Source of the DNA: Comamonas testosteroni
GTDB taxonomy: Bacteria > Pseudomonadota > Gammaproteobacteria > Burkholderiales > Burkholderiaceae_C
Length of the DNA stretch: 64,000 nt
Direction: 5' to 3'
Assembly: GCF_030505195.1 (NCBI RefSeq)
Contig: NZ_CP129672.1
Span: 868,001 to 932,000 of the forward strand
Numbering within the stretch: position 1 is the first letter of the stretch; each line of letters begins with the position of its first letter. The notes under the pieces are model-generated. The model was not told the DNA's origin. It searched no databases and was given only the letters and a program-made list of their open reading frames with translations. The position numbers and the translations under genes were made by a program. Positions 35,285 to 43,192 of the stretch are shown here, in pieces.

Positions 35285-35804
35285 TGTCGATGGGATGAAT
35301 TATAGGGAGGAAAAACAGTCTCCCCTGGGAAAACGCGCACTTTTTTCAAAAAAGTCTCAAATACACGTGGCGAGCTGTCTGCCTGCGCCCTTGGTTGGAA
35401 AGCAAGCCCATGCGCCTGCTCGCTCTGGATTGCGCAATGAATGCGCCCCGCGATGCCAGGCATGCATACGCCTTTGCTGCGGCCCGGCAGCCTGCGATGA
35501 AACGGCGAGCGCCCAGGCTTCGATGAGACCGGGCCTACCAGGAATGACTGTTATTCCTGAGACGCCCATCCATCAGCACTCACTCACCGGCAACTGGCGT
35601 GCACTGGTCGCTCCGCATGGCAATATCGATAGCACCAAGGCGGTGCACACAAGTGGTTTCCCTGGGTCCTTGAGGTAAAAAAACCACTGTCATATCACTG
35701 AAAAGATGATTTCATCGGCATCCGCGGAACTGCAGAGCAAGCTGTATACAAACCCCCGCTATATTTCAAAACGTAAATCCAATATCTAACTCGAGAGGAC
35801 ACTC
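35285..35804. promoter_or_regulatory. Intergenic region with tRNA-Pro and porin promoters
   Basis: 520 bp without a credible gene; a 127-codon + strand frame (35295-35678) has no recognisable features. The left end must hold the leftward tRNA-Pro promoter. The right end, AT-rich from 35680, should hold the porin promoter, and GAGAGGACACTC before 35805 is the porin ribosome site. No operator could be identified. Confidence 0.5.
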
Positions 35805-36845
35805 ATGAAGACTGCATTTATCGCCATGGCTGCCGCCCTGGCCTGCTCCGGCGCCGCTTTTGCCCAGAGCAATGTGCAACTGACGGGTCTGGCCGATATG
35901 TATGCCGGCTCCGTCAAGATGGCCGGACAGGATCGCAAGGGCGTTGTCGGCTCCGGCGGCATGACCACTTCCTGGTGGGGCCTGAAGGGTACGGAAGACC
36001 TGGGCGGCGGCCTGAAGGTCGATTTCAACCTCACCGCCTTCATGCGCATGGACACGGGTGAACCCGGCCGCTTCCCCGGCGATACCTTTTTCTCGCGCGA
36101 CGCCAATATCGGCCTGAACGGCAATTTCGGCCGCATCGGCCTGGGCCGCGACAAGGCGCCCAACTTCCTGCCCACCATTCTGACCAACCCCTTTGGCGAC
36201 TCCTTCACCATCTCGCCTCTGGTGCTGCATGCGAACACGCCCACCTTCGGAGTCTGGGACAGTTCTCGCCTGACCACGCCCGCCGACACCGGCTGGAGCA
36301 ATATGCTGGTCTACACGACGCCTAACTTCGGCGGTCTGACTGCCAATGTCTACTACCAGTTCGGAGAGCAAACAACTCCTGGCAACAAGAGCAAGAAGAA
36401 CGTCGGCGTGAACGCTCTGTACTCGAGCGGTCCTCTGAGCCTGACGGCCTTCTACGAGCGCGACCAGATCACCAACCCCGGCAGCGGCACAGTCATGCCC
36501 ACCAAGAGCGACTGGATGGTCGGCGGCAGCTACAACTTCAACGTTGTGAAGCTCTACGCCACCTACGGCCAGGCCAAGGTCAAGGATCTGGATACCAAGA
36601 GCAAGACCTACTCGCTGGGTCTGGACATTCCGGTCTCCGGCACCCCCGGCACTGTGAAGGCAGCCGTAGCCCGCACCAAGTACGAAGCAGCCACCGACGC
36701 CACACGCACCACGGCGACCCTGGGCTACGACCACTTCCTGTCCAAGCGCACCGACGTCTACACCGCTCTGATGTATGACCGCGTGAGCGATGCCAATCCC
36801 AAGACCGGCACCAGCCTGATCGCCGGTATCCGTCACCGCTTCTAA
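35805..36845 (+). CDS. Outer membrane porin, Burkholderiales type
   Basis: 346 residues. Signal peptide MKTAFIAMAAALACSGAAFA is cleaved before QSNVQLTG. The mature chain alternates polar and aromatic residues as in a 16-stranded trimeric porin: TSWWGLKGTEDLGGGLKVDF early, and many strands with Y/F/W ends. The last residues GIRHRF end in the terminal Phe needed for outer-membrane assembly. A general diffusion porin, probably anion-preferring as in Omp32 relatives (inference). It has a strong ribosome site and a terminator at 36884. Confidence 0.95.
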   Translation: MKTAFIAMAAALACSGAAFAQSNVQLTGLADMYAGSVKMAGQDRKGVVGSGGMTTSWWGLKGTEDLGGGLKVDFNLTAFMRMDTGEPGRFPGDTFFSRDANIGLNGNFGRIGLGRDKAPNFLPTILTNPFGDSFTISPLVLHANTPTFGVWDSSRLTTPADTGWSNMLVYTTPNFGGLTANVYYQFGEQTTPGNKSKKNVGVNALYSSGPLSLTAFYERDQITNPGSGTVMPTKSDWMVGGSYNFNVVKLYATYGQAKVKDLDTKSKTYSLGLDIPVSGTPGTVKAAVARTKYEAATDATRTTATLGYDHFLSKRTDVYTALMYDRVSDANPKTGTSLIAGIRHRF

Positions 36846-36883
36846 GCAGCAGGAGCAAGCGGGCCTGCTGCTCGCTCGTCCAC

Positions 36884-36914
36884 AAAAAAGCGAGGCCCTG
36901 GCCTCGCTTTTTTA
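36884..36914. terminator. Bidirectional terminator between porin and lipoprotein genes
   Basis: AAAAAAGCGAGGCC and GGCCTCGCTTTTTT face each other over a short CT loop (perfect stem). The A run and T run flank both sides, so it can stop the porin transcript and the convergent lipoprotein operon. Confidence 0.88.
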
Positions 36915-36938
36915 TATCCACTCCGGCGGCCAGACTGT

Positions 36939-37643
36939 TCACTTGGGCCCGGATGTCTCCAGAAGCTTCAGCCGACGCTGCAACTGCGCCTGTTGCTCCG
37001 CATCGCCGCCCTGCCGCGCGGCCTTGAGCTGCAGCAGCAGCCAGGCCATCAAAGGCCTGCGCCAGCCTTGCTCCGAAGCGGTATCGACGCCTTGTTGCAA
37101 CAAGGCAGGCACAGCAGCTCCGCCACGCAGCAGCACGCCCGCCGCTACCAGCCTCGACAGCGGATCCTTGATCTCTGCCACAGCGGCCACACCTGAGCCG
37201 CCGCCGAGCAGTTGCCTTGCCACGGCACGCTGCGCCTCGGGCAAAAGCTCTGTATCGCCCGCTTGCGGACGGGCCTGCAGATAGCGAGCATAGGCTTGCT
37301 CTTGCTGACTCGCATCCTGCGCCAGCGCCTCATAGTCAGGACAGGCATTCCAGTCCAGGCTGGCCACCTGCGCTGCGCAGCGCATCAACTCCAGCTTGGC
37401 GGCCTGTGCGAGTTGGCCGGTGCCGGCCACGGCATCCCGCGCCTTCTGCCACTGCAGCGCCTCCACACGCTGCTGTCCCTGCAAATATGCCTGCGTGGCT
37501 TTTTGCGCCGCTGCTTCGGCGCTCAAAGCCCAATCCGGTGCCGGGGTTTGGTTGCCACAGGCCGAAATCGCTATGACAGATATAGCAGCCATCACTCTCC
37601 CATATTCGCCTAGAGTCTGTTTTTGTTTGATTTTTTGCTTCAT
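36939..37643 (-). CDS. Hypothetical lipoprotein, last gene of Mla-type operon
   Basis: 234 residues from the ATG at 37643; its ATGA overlaps the stop of the MCE gene, so it is translationally coupled. The N-terminus has a basic start, a hydrophobic stretch and a lipobox IAISAC, giving a lipid-anchored protein. The rest is Ala/Gln-rich and helical (ATQAYLQGQQRVEALQWQKA), with no family I recognise. It may be analogous to the small outer-membrane lipoproteins or soluble partners encoded with MlaD/PqiB-type systems; that role is inference. Confidence 0.75.
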   Translation of the reverse strand: MKQKIKQKQTLGEYGRVMAAISVIAISACGNQTPAPDWALSAEAAAQKATQAYLQGQQRVEALQWQKARDAVAGTGQLAQAAKLELMRCAAQVASLDWNACPDYEALAQDASQQEQAYARYLQARPQAGDTELLPEAQRAVARQLLGGGSGVAAVAEIKDPLSRLVAAGVLLRGGAAVPALLQQGVDTASEQGWRRPLMAWLLLQLKAARQGGDAEQQAQLQRRLKLLETSGPK

Positions 37644-38629
37644 GGCAGCTTCAACTCCGGCTTGTGGGAAAACGGCCATTTGCGCTGAAGATCGTTGAGC
37701 ACGGATTCCAGCCTCAGCAGATTGCTTTCCACCTCGGCGCGCAATGCACCCAGATCGGTCGAGGCCTCGCGGGCATTGCTGCCCACCACCTGCATATCGG
37801 CCAGCACGGCATCGACCTTGGCCATGCTTTTGCGCGTGTCGGCCAGCAAACCGTTGAGTTGCTCCATGGTTGCCTTGACCTGAGGCATGACGCCATTCGA
37901 ATCAAAGACCTGGCTGTCGGCACGCGCCACCATTCGGTCCATGCGCCCGAGCAGGGAGTTGGCGTGCTCCAGCATCTGGCCGACCTTCTTCGCTTCCTCG
38001 TCGCTGCCCAGTACCGCCCCCAGAACGCCACCTTGCCCCTGCATGCGCTCGGCCAGCTTGCGCACTTCGGCCAGCGATCCGCCCAATGCCGAATCTGTGG
38101 CGGTCAGAGCTGCCACATTGGCAAGTACCTCCTTGGCGGAACTGATGATCTGAGGCAGCTCTGCCGTGGCATCACCGCTGAGCACGGGTCGCACGGAGTC
38201 CGGCGGTAGCGGTGCATCGCCCAGCATGCCGGTATAAGCTTTGATGGTAGTGCCGCCCACCAGTCCCTTGACCAAGGTGAACACGCTGGACTGGCGCAGC
38301 CAGTGGGCATCCTTTTCGGTCACATCGACCAGAATGCGAACCGAGCCGTCCTCGGCCAGTTCTATCCTGCGCACGCGGCCTATGGGAAAGCCCGAGAACG
38401 TCATATCCATACCCACGACCACGCCTTCGGAGTCATCGGCCGTCAGCACCAGACGCTGCGTAGGCTCGAATACTCCGCGCGCGTAGAGCAGATAAGCGGC
38501 CGCACTCAGAATCAGGACCAAGGTCAGCGCCAGCAGCGCGGCTGCCTTGGCGCGCAGATGCGCGACGGGTTTGAAGCTGAGCAACTCTTCATCGATCAGT
38601 TGCTCCTCGGCCATCCGCGTTTCGCTCAT
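37640..38629 (-). CDS. MlaD/MCE-domain lipid transport protein
   Basis: 329 residues. One N-terminal membrane helix (AAALLALTLVLILSAAAYLL), then an MCE domain at about residues 50-130: VLTADDSEGVVVGMDMTFSG, FPIGRVRRIELAEDGSVRIL, GLVGGTTIKAY. A long helical C-terminal part (about 150-320) rich in heptad-like spacing follows, as in needle-forming MCE proteins. MCE proteins bind lipids in the periplasm and work with an MlaE permease and an MlaF ATPase. The permease is 12 bp upstream and the lipoprotein overlaps downstream; no ATPase is adjacent. Confidence 0.92.
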   Translation of the reverse strand: MSETRMAEEQLIDEELLSFKPVAHLRAKAAALLALTLVLILSAAAYLLYARGVFEPTQRLVLTADDSEGVVVGMDMTFSGFPIGRVRRIELAEDGSVRILVDVTEKDAHWLRQSSVFTLVKGLVGGTTIKAYTGMLGDAPLPPDSVRPVLSGDATAELPQIISSAKEVLANVAALTATDSALGGSLAEVRKLAERMQGQGGVLGAVLGSDEEAKKVGQMLEHANSLLGRMDRMVARADSQVFDSNGVMPQVKATMEQLNGLLADTRKSMAKVDAVLADMQVVGSNAREASTDLGALRAEVESNLLRLESVLNDLQRKWPFSHKPELKLP

Positions 38630-38641
38630 GGCTCCATCCTT

Positions 38642-39445
38642 TCAGTAATAGTTGCCCATGAGCGAGATCACCTCGATCAGGAGCAACACGGCAAACATGC
38701 GTGCGAAGCCACCCAGCTCAGCCCCACCCTGCCTGTGCCGCGCAACAGGCGTATACATAGCGGATGCCAGTGGCATGACAGCCACCGTGAGGCTGAAAAA
38801 CCAGGTCTTGAGCACGAACACCAGCGTCAGCGACGGTGTGAAGATCTGGCCAAAAATGCGCGTGTAGGCGACAAATCCGGCAAGACTGAAGCCGTAGACG
38901 CTCAGATACACGGTGACCAAGGCCACGATGCAGCTGAGCGCAGCCAGCGTGACGGCCGCAAACACCCCCGCTGCAGCCCGCGGCACCAACGCCGCACGGA
39001 CAGGGTCAATGCCTTGCGTCTTCCACTTCGCGAGCTGGCCCTGCATACGCATCTGCACCACCTGCACACCGGCCGGAATGGTGCAGCGCATGGCCACAAA
39101 CAGTGCGGCCGTCAGCGGTATCAGCTCGATCACCATCACACGCACCACCAGATCCAACGCATAGCGCGACAGGCCATAACTTTGTGCGGTAACAATGACG
39201 ATGCGCGAAATCACCGCACACAGCAGAGCTGCCAGCGCGGTGAAGCCCGTGAGTATGGGCGCGGTCTGCGCATACATCTGCTGGGCCAATATGGCCCGCC
39301 CCCGCTTCTGATAGCTCGACGGCGAGCCGACCAGCACCAGCAGCACGGCGGTCAGATAAATGCTGCGCCACCACGCCAGGGCCTGCGCGCCAAGCGCGGC
39401 CCAGATCCGCCCCGGCAGCTTGATGGTGGTTTCACTCCAGCTCAT
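38642..39445 (-). CDS. MlaE-family ABC transporter permease
   Basis: 267 residues with five to six hydrophobic segments. Features of the MlaE/permease family are visible in PILTGFTALAALLCAVISRI, ALDLVVRVMVIELIPLTAAL and the FVLKTWFFSLTVAVMPLASA segment. It heads an operon with the MCE protein and lipoprotein. In characterised systems MlaE pairs with an MlaF ATPase encoded next to it; here the upstream neighbour is a MerR gene 57 bp away instead, so the ATPase must be supplied from elsewhere or the system is incomplete. Confidence 0.9.
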   Translation of the reverse strand: MSWSETTIKLPGRIWAALGAQALAWWRSIYLTAVLLVLVGSPSSYQKRGRAILAQQMYAQTAPILTGFTALAALLCAVISRIVIVTAQSYGLSRYALDLVVRVMVIELIPLTAALFVAMRCTIPAGVQVVQMRMQGQLAKWKTQGIDPVRAALVPRAAAGVFAAVTLAALSCIVALVTVYLSVYGFSLAGFVAYTRIFGQIFTPSLTLVFVLKTWFFSLTVAVMPLASAMYTPVARHRQGGAELGGFARMFAVLLLIEVISLMGNYY

Positions 39446-39502
39446 GCAGGAATGATAGCGTCCACTTCAGGGTGCAGGCGCAGCCGCCGCTGTTGCAGTC
39501 TG

Positions 39503-39976
39503 TCAGACATGGCGCTTTGCCGCAGCGCTGCCCTGCAGGCCTTCGGGCAGGGGCTCGTCAGCCTGGGCATGCAGGGCTTCGATGATGTGGCAGAAGCTGT
39601 CCGAGCCGTCGCACTGGCTGCGCAGCTGCATCAGCTCGTGCTCCAGCGCCTGCAGCTCGGCCAGCCGCTCGCGCACATGACCCAGATGGGCATCCAGGGT
39701 CTTGTTGGCAGCCACGCAATCGGCCTTGCGTGCACCATCGAGCGCCAGCAGGGTTCGTACCTCATCGAGCGACATATCCATGGCCCGGCACAGCCGGATA
39801 AAGCGCAGACGGTGCACATCGCCATCGGTATAGAGCCGGTACTGGTTGTCCTCACGCACGCCGGGCGAGAGCAGTTGCTCCTTCTCGTAATAGCGGATAT
39901 TGGCCGCGGCGATGCCGGAACGCTTGGCTGCCTCGCCAATACGCCAGCGCGGAATATCGTGCGAATTGAGGGACAT
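39503..39976 (-). CDS. MerR-family Cd/Pb/Zn-responsive regulator (CadR/PbrR type)
   Basis: 157 residues from the ATG at 39976 (MSLNSHDIPRWRIGEAA). The winged helix is RIGEAAKRSGIAAANIRYYE then the wing DNQYRLYTDGDVHRLRFI. Metal-binding cysteines are at 87 (KADCVAAN), 122 and 129 (QCDGSDSFCH), the spacing known from CadR and PbrR. A His-rich tail is absent. It diverges from the P1B ATPase, the classic target, with 39 bp between start codons, and would activate that promoter by DNA distortion on metal binding. Confidence 0.92.
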   Translation of the reverse strand: MSLNSHDIPRWRIGEAAKRSGIAAANIRYYEKEQLLSPGVREDNQYRLYTDGDVHRLRFIRLCRAMDMSLDEVRTLLALDGARKADCVAANKTLDAHLGHVRERLAELQALEHELMQLRSQCDGSDSFCHIIEALHAQADEPLPEGLQGSAAAKRHV

Positions 39977-39978
39977 GC

Positions 39979-40009
39979 TTGACCTTGAAGTGACTTTATT
40001 GTTTTCAAT
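39979..40009 (+). promoter_or_regulatory. MerR-type promoter of the metal ATPase gene
   Basis: -35 TTGACC (39979-39984) and -10 TTCAAT (40004-40009) are separated by 19 bp, the long spacer typical of MerR-activated promoters. Between them lies a dyad, TTGAA (39985-39989) and TTCAA (40004-40008). The -10 ends only 6 bp before the ATPase ATG at 40016, so transcription from it would begin at about the start codon. Promoter assignment is from sequence pattern only. Confidence 0.7.
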
Positions 40010-40015
40010 ACTGCC

Positions 40016-42151
40016 ATGAAGCAAGAACGACTGTCCACACACGCCCATGGCGGCGGCCACAATGGTCATTCACGTGATCACGATCATGCACATCCGCATG
40101 AACATGTGCCCGCCACTGCGAAACCTATTGCCGCCACGGCCACATCGGCCTGCGGAACCGGCTGCTGCGCCCCGTTTTCCATCAGCGAGCCGGCCAAGAG
40201 CCAAGCTCACGATGAGAGTGACGGTCATGACCATGCTCACGACCACGGCGTGCTGCCCGGCTGGCCGCGCATCTACGCCGCTCTGGCGGCGGCTCTGGCG
40301 GCCGAGGCCTGCCACTGGTTTGGCGGCGACGGTGCTAACTCGACGCTTCAATACCTGGGCATGGCACTGGCTGTGCTGGGTATAGCGCTGTCGGGTCTGG
40401 GGGTCTACAAGGCCGGTCTCAAGGATCTGCTGCGCTTCAAGCTCGGGATTCATGCACTAATGGCCGTGGCCGTCACGGGCGCCTTCATCATCGGCCAGTG
40501 GCCCGAAGCCGCAATGGTCATGGCACTTTATGCGGCAGCCGAGCGCATCGAAGACCAGGCCATGGACAAGGCTCGCCTGGCCATCCGCAATCTGCTGCAG
40601 CTGGCGCCCGAGACCGCCGATGTGCTGCAACCCGACGGCAGCACCCAGCGCATGGCCGCCAGCGAGGTGCCTCTGGGCGCCGTGCTGCGCGTGATGCCCG
40701 GTGCCCGTGTCCCGCTTGACGGCCTGGTCACCGCGGGCGAAAGCTCGGTCAACCAGGCCCCCATCACCGGCGAGAGTGCGCTGGCGCACAAAGGCCCGGG
40801 CGATGAGCTGTATGCGGGCTCCATCAACCAGGATGGCGAGCTGCAGTTGCGCGTGACCGCGCCGGCCAGCGACAGCCTGATTGCACGCATCGTCCATGCC
40901 GTGGAGCAGGCCCAATCCTCCAAGGCCCCCACTCAGCGGTTTGTCGACCGCTTCGCCGAGATCTATACCCCCATCGTTCTGGTGCTGGCGATTGCCCTGG
41001 GCCTGCTCGCGCCCTGGCTGCTGGACTGGAGCTGGCATCAGGCCGCCTACCAGGCCTTGGCCCTGCTGGTCATCGCCTGCCCCTGTGCCCTGGTGCTGTC
41101 CACCCCCGTCACCGTAGTCAGCGCGCTCACGGCTGCAGCCAAGCGCGGCATTCTCATCAAGGGCGGCAGCGCACTGGAGTCGGCCCGACAGCTCAAAGCC
41201 ATTGCATTCGACAAAACCGGCACGCTGACCACAGGCTCGCCCAAGCTGGTGGACTGGCAGAGCTGGAATGCGGCGAGCGGCGATGACGCCGCTCCGCGTG
41301 CCTATGCGCTGGCATCGCGCTCCGACCACCCGGTATCGCGCGCGATTGCCCAGGGGCTGGAGGCCCAGGTCGGCACGAACTTTGCCGAAGCACAGCAATT
41401 GCAGGCCCTGCCCGGCCGCGGCGTGCAGGCCCAGATCGGCGCTGAACGCTGGACGCTGGCCAATCTGCGCTGGGTGGGCGAGCAAGGCTGGGACAGTGCC
41501 GAACTCCAGGCCGCGCTGATGCTGCAGGAGCAGCAGGGCCGCACCGTCACCCTGCTGGCCAATGAGCAGGGCGTGCAGGCGCTGTTTGCCGTGGCCGACC
41601 CGCTGCGCTCGCAGGCCAAGGCGGCCGTGGCTCAACTGCAGGCGCTCGGCGTCAAGCCCATTGTGCTCAGCGGCGACAACAGCGCCACCGTGCGCACGGT
41701 GGCCGCAGAAGCAGGCATCAGCGATGCACGCGGCAATATGCTGCCTGAGGACAAGCTCAAGACCCTGAGCGAGTTGCAGCGCGACATCGGCCCCACGGCC
41801 ATGACGGGCGACGGCATCAACGACGCGCCGGCGCTGGCCCAGGCAGACATAGGCTTTGCCATGGGCGGCATGCATGCCACCGACATGGCCATGGAGACTG
41901 CCGATGTGGTGCTCATGAACGATGACCTGCGCCGCATTCCCGAGGTGGTCGATCTCTCGCAGCGCGCGCACAGCGTGCTCTGGCAGAACATCAGCCTGGC
42001 CCTGGGCATCAAGCTGGCCTTCTTCATTCTGGCCGTCAGCGGCAATGCCAGCATGTGGCTGGCCGTGCTGGCCGATATGGGCGTGAGCCTGCTGGTGGTC
42101 GCCAATGGCCTGCGCCTGCGCCATTGGGGTAACAGACCTGAAAATGCATGA
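40016..42151 (+). CDS. P1B-type Zn/Cd/Pb-exporting ATPase
   Basis: 711 residues. The N-terminal 80 residues are His-rich and include a Cys cluster SACGTGCCAP (44-53) but no classical GMTCxxC domain. Core motifs: TGES (251-254), the CPC metal site in VIACPCALVLS (355-357), phosphorylated Asp399 in DKTGTLTTG, the HP motif in SDHPVSRAIA, and GDGINDAPALAQADIGFAMGG. This places it in the Zn2+/Cd2+/Pb2+ branch rather than the copper branch. It exports divalent metal across the inner membrane and is controlled by the divergent MerR gene. A hairpin at 42215 follows the stop. Confidence 0.95.
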   Translation: MKQERLSTHAHGGGHNGHSRDHDHAHPHEHVPATAKPIAATATSACGTGCCAPFSISEPAKSQAHDESDGHDHAHDHGVLPGWPRIYAALAAALAAEACHWFGGDGANSTLQYLGMALAVLGIALSGLGVYKAGLKDLLRFKLGIHALMAVAVTGAFIIGQWPEAAMVMALYAAAERIEDQAMDKARLAIRNLLQLAPETADVLQPDGSTQRMAASEVPLGAVLRVMPGARVPLDGLVTAGESSVNQAPITGESALAHKGPGDELYAGSINQDGELQLRVTAPASDSLIARIVHAVEQAQSSKAPTQRFVDRFAEIYTPIVLVLAIALGLLAPWLLDWSWHQAAYQALALLVIACPCALVLSTPVTVVSALTAAAKRGILIKGGSALESARQLKAIAFDKTGTLTTGSPKLVDWQSWNAASGDDAAPRAYALASRSDHPVSRAIAQGLEAQVGTNFAEAQQLQALPGRGVQAQIGAERWTLANLRWVGEQGWDSAELQAALMLQEQQGRTVTLLANEQGVQALFAVADPLRSQAKAAVAQLQALGVKPIVLSGDNSATVRTVAAEAGISDARGNMLPEDKLKTLSELQRDIGPTAMTGDGINDAPALAQADIGFAMGGMHATDMAMETADVVLMNDDLRRIPEVVDLSQRAHSVLWQNISLALGIKLAFFILAVSGNASMWLAVLADMGVSLLVVANGLRLRHWGNRPENA

Positions 42152-42160
42152 AATACGCCC

Positions 42161-42200
42161 TTGCCCCTTGATGGGCAAGCGCAAGCAGCTATCTAATTTG
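42161..42200. repeat. Dispersed Comamonadaceae-type repeat, copy 2
   Basis: Contains CTTGATGGGCAAGCGC followed by AAGCAGCTATCTAATTT directly after the ATPase stop. It shares the AAGCGC...AGCTATC layout with the copies at 32991, 42735 and 46071. Confidence 0.5.
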
Positions 42201-42214
42201 CGATTTGCTGCACC

Positions 42215-42237
42215 GGGCGGGGAACTAAACCCCGCCC
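42215..42237. terminator. GC-rich hairpin after metal ATPase gene
   Basis: GGGCGGGG and CCCCGCCC form a perfect 8-bp stem with an AACTAAA loop. No clear T run follows, so it may be an attenuator or a weak terminator; it lies 19 bp before the copper-operon start. Confidence 0.55.
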
Positions 42238-42255
42238 TTCGCTATCATTCAGCCC

Positions 42256-42717
42256 ATGCGTCGCTTTTTCTCCTCGTTCCTGGTTTTGCTGCTGGCCCTG
42301 CGCGGCCTGGCAGGCGATGCCATGGCCATGGAGCAGAACACCGACCAGTCCCATCACATGGGACATGCGCTGGTGCAGATGCCAAGCCTGGACGAAGTGG
42401 CCGCCATGGCAGCCGCTGCGCACCACGCGCATGCAAGCCTCGTGGCCGACGCACAGCCGCATCACGACATGGCCGCGCCCCACAAGGCAGGCCCCGCCGG
42501 GGCTGTCAGCTGCAGCGCCAATGCAGCCGACAGCGACTGCCACCAGCATGAAGGCCATTGCACGGCCTGCGGCATCTGCCACTCGACGCTGGCCAACCCT
42601 GAGTTGCTGACGCTTCACTCCAGCCTCCCCCTGGCCGCCCAGCCGGCCCATGGTGCTGCGCGCTTTGCCAGTGCCGCGCCTTCCGAACTCGTCAAACCAC
42701 CGATTTCTGCGCTCTGA
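42256..42717 (+). CDS. Exported His-rich protein, DUF2946-like
   Basis: 153 residues. Signal peptide MRRFFSSFLVLLLALRGLAG is followed by AMAMEQ. The mature chain has His/Met patches (SHHMGHALVQM, HHAHASLVADAQPHHDMAAP) and a Cys cluster HCTACGICHSTL near residue 110, as in DUF2946-type periplasmic proteins found beside copper genes. It would be periplasmic or membrane-associated and could bind copper. First gene of the + strand copper operon. Confidence 0.7.
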   Translation: MRRFFSSFLVLLLALRGLAGDAMAMEQNTDQSHHMGHALVQMPSLDEVAAMAAAAHHAHASLVADAQPHHDMAAPHKAGPAGAVSCSANAADSDCHQHEGHCTACGICHSTLANPELLTLHSSLPLAAQPAHGAARFASAAPSELVKPPISAL

Positions 42718-42734
42718 CACCCTAGGTGCGTCCG

Positions 42735-42778
42735 CTTTTTGATAGCTGCCATCGCGCTTGCTGTCTAGGCTTGAGCCG
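42735..42778. repeat. Dispersed Comamonadaceae-type repeat, copy 3 (reverse)
   Basis: On the minus strand it reads GGCTCAAGCC, then AAGCGC and GGCAGCTATCAAAAA. It fills much of the 115-bp gap between the two small exported proteins of the copper operon. Confidence 0.6.
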
Positions 42779-42832
42779 TAACACGCTCAAAACTGCGGTC
42801 CTTCTCCCGGTTTTAGACGACAGGAATCCTCT

Positions 42833-43192
42833 ATGCGCCAAGCGCATCCTCTTTCTATGACAGCCATGGCTTTGCTCATAGCCGGTGTCAGCCTGCCGGC
42901 CCTGGCCCAGCCGTCCGCGCAGACTCTCCCGGTGGCCCAGTCCCCAGTCAGCAGTCACGACGTTTTCGACCCCGCCGCTCCCACGCTGGCGCTGCAGCAC
43001 CGGCCGCTCGCCGCCAGCGCTGCCATCGTCACCCAGCCCGGTGACTGGAAAGCCGCCAATGCCGCGGTGAGCGAGTTCCCGCGCGGCCATGGCGATGTGC
43101 TCAGGTGGGAGAAATCCCAGGGCAATGCCTCCGGCCCAGCCCCGGACAGCGGTGCTTCCGCACATCAGCACCATCACGGAGGCCAGCCATGA
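42833..43192 (+). CDS. Small exported protein of the copper operon
   Basis: 119 residues. After a basic start there is a hydrophobic stretch MTAMALLIAGVSLPALA, a plausible signal peptide. The mature chain shows DVFDPAAPTLALQHRPLAAS and GDWKAANAAVSEFPRGHGDV and ends in a His cluster (HQHHHGG), probably metal-binding. The stop overlaps the start of the TolC-like gene (ATGA, 43189-43192), so the two are coupled. No named family recognised. Confidence 0.7.
   Translation: MRQAHPLSMTAMALLIAGVSLPALAQPSAQTLPVAQSPVSSHDVFDPAAPTLALQHRPLAASAAIVTQPGDWKAANAAVSEFPRGHGDVLRWEKSQGNASGPAPDSGASAHQHHHGGQP

Noticed and set aside
35295..35678. 127-codon frame between tRNA-Pro and porin
   Set aside because: Starts right at the tRNA edge, has no good ribosome site and no family resemblance.
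38303..39982. 559-codon plus-strand frame across the Mla-type genes and merR
   Set aside because: Spans several genes on the other strand with clear domains; no protein signature of its own.
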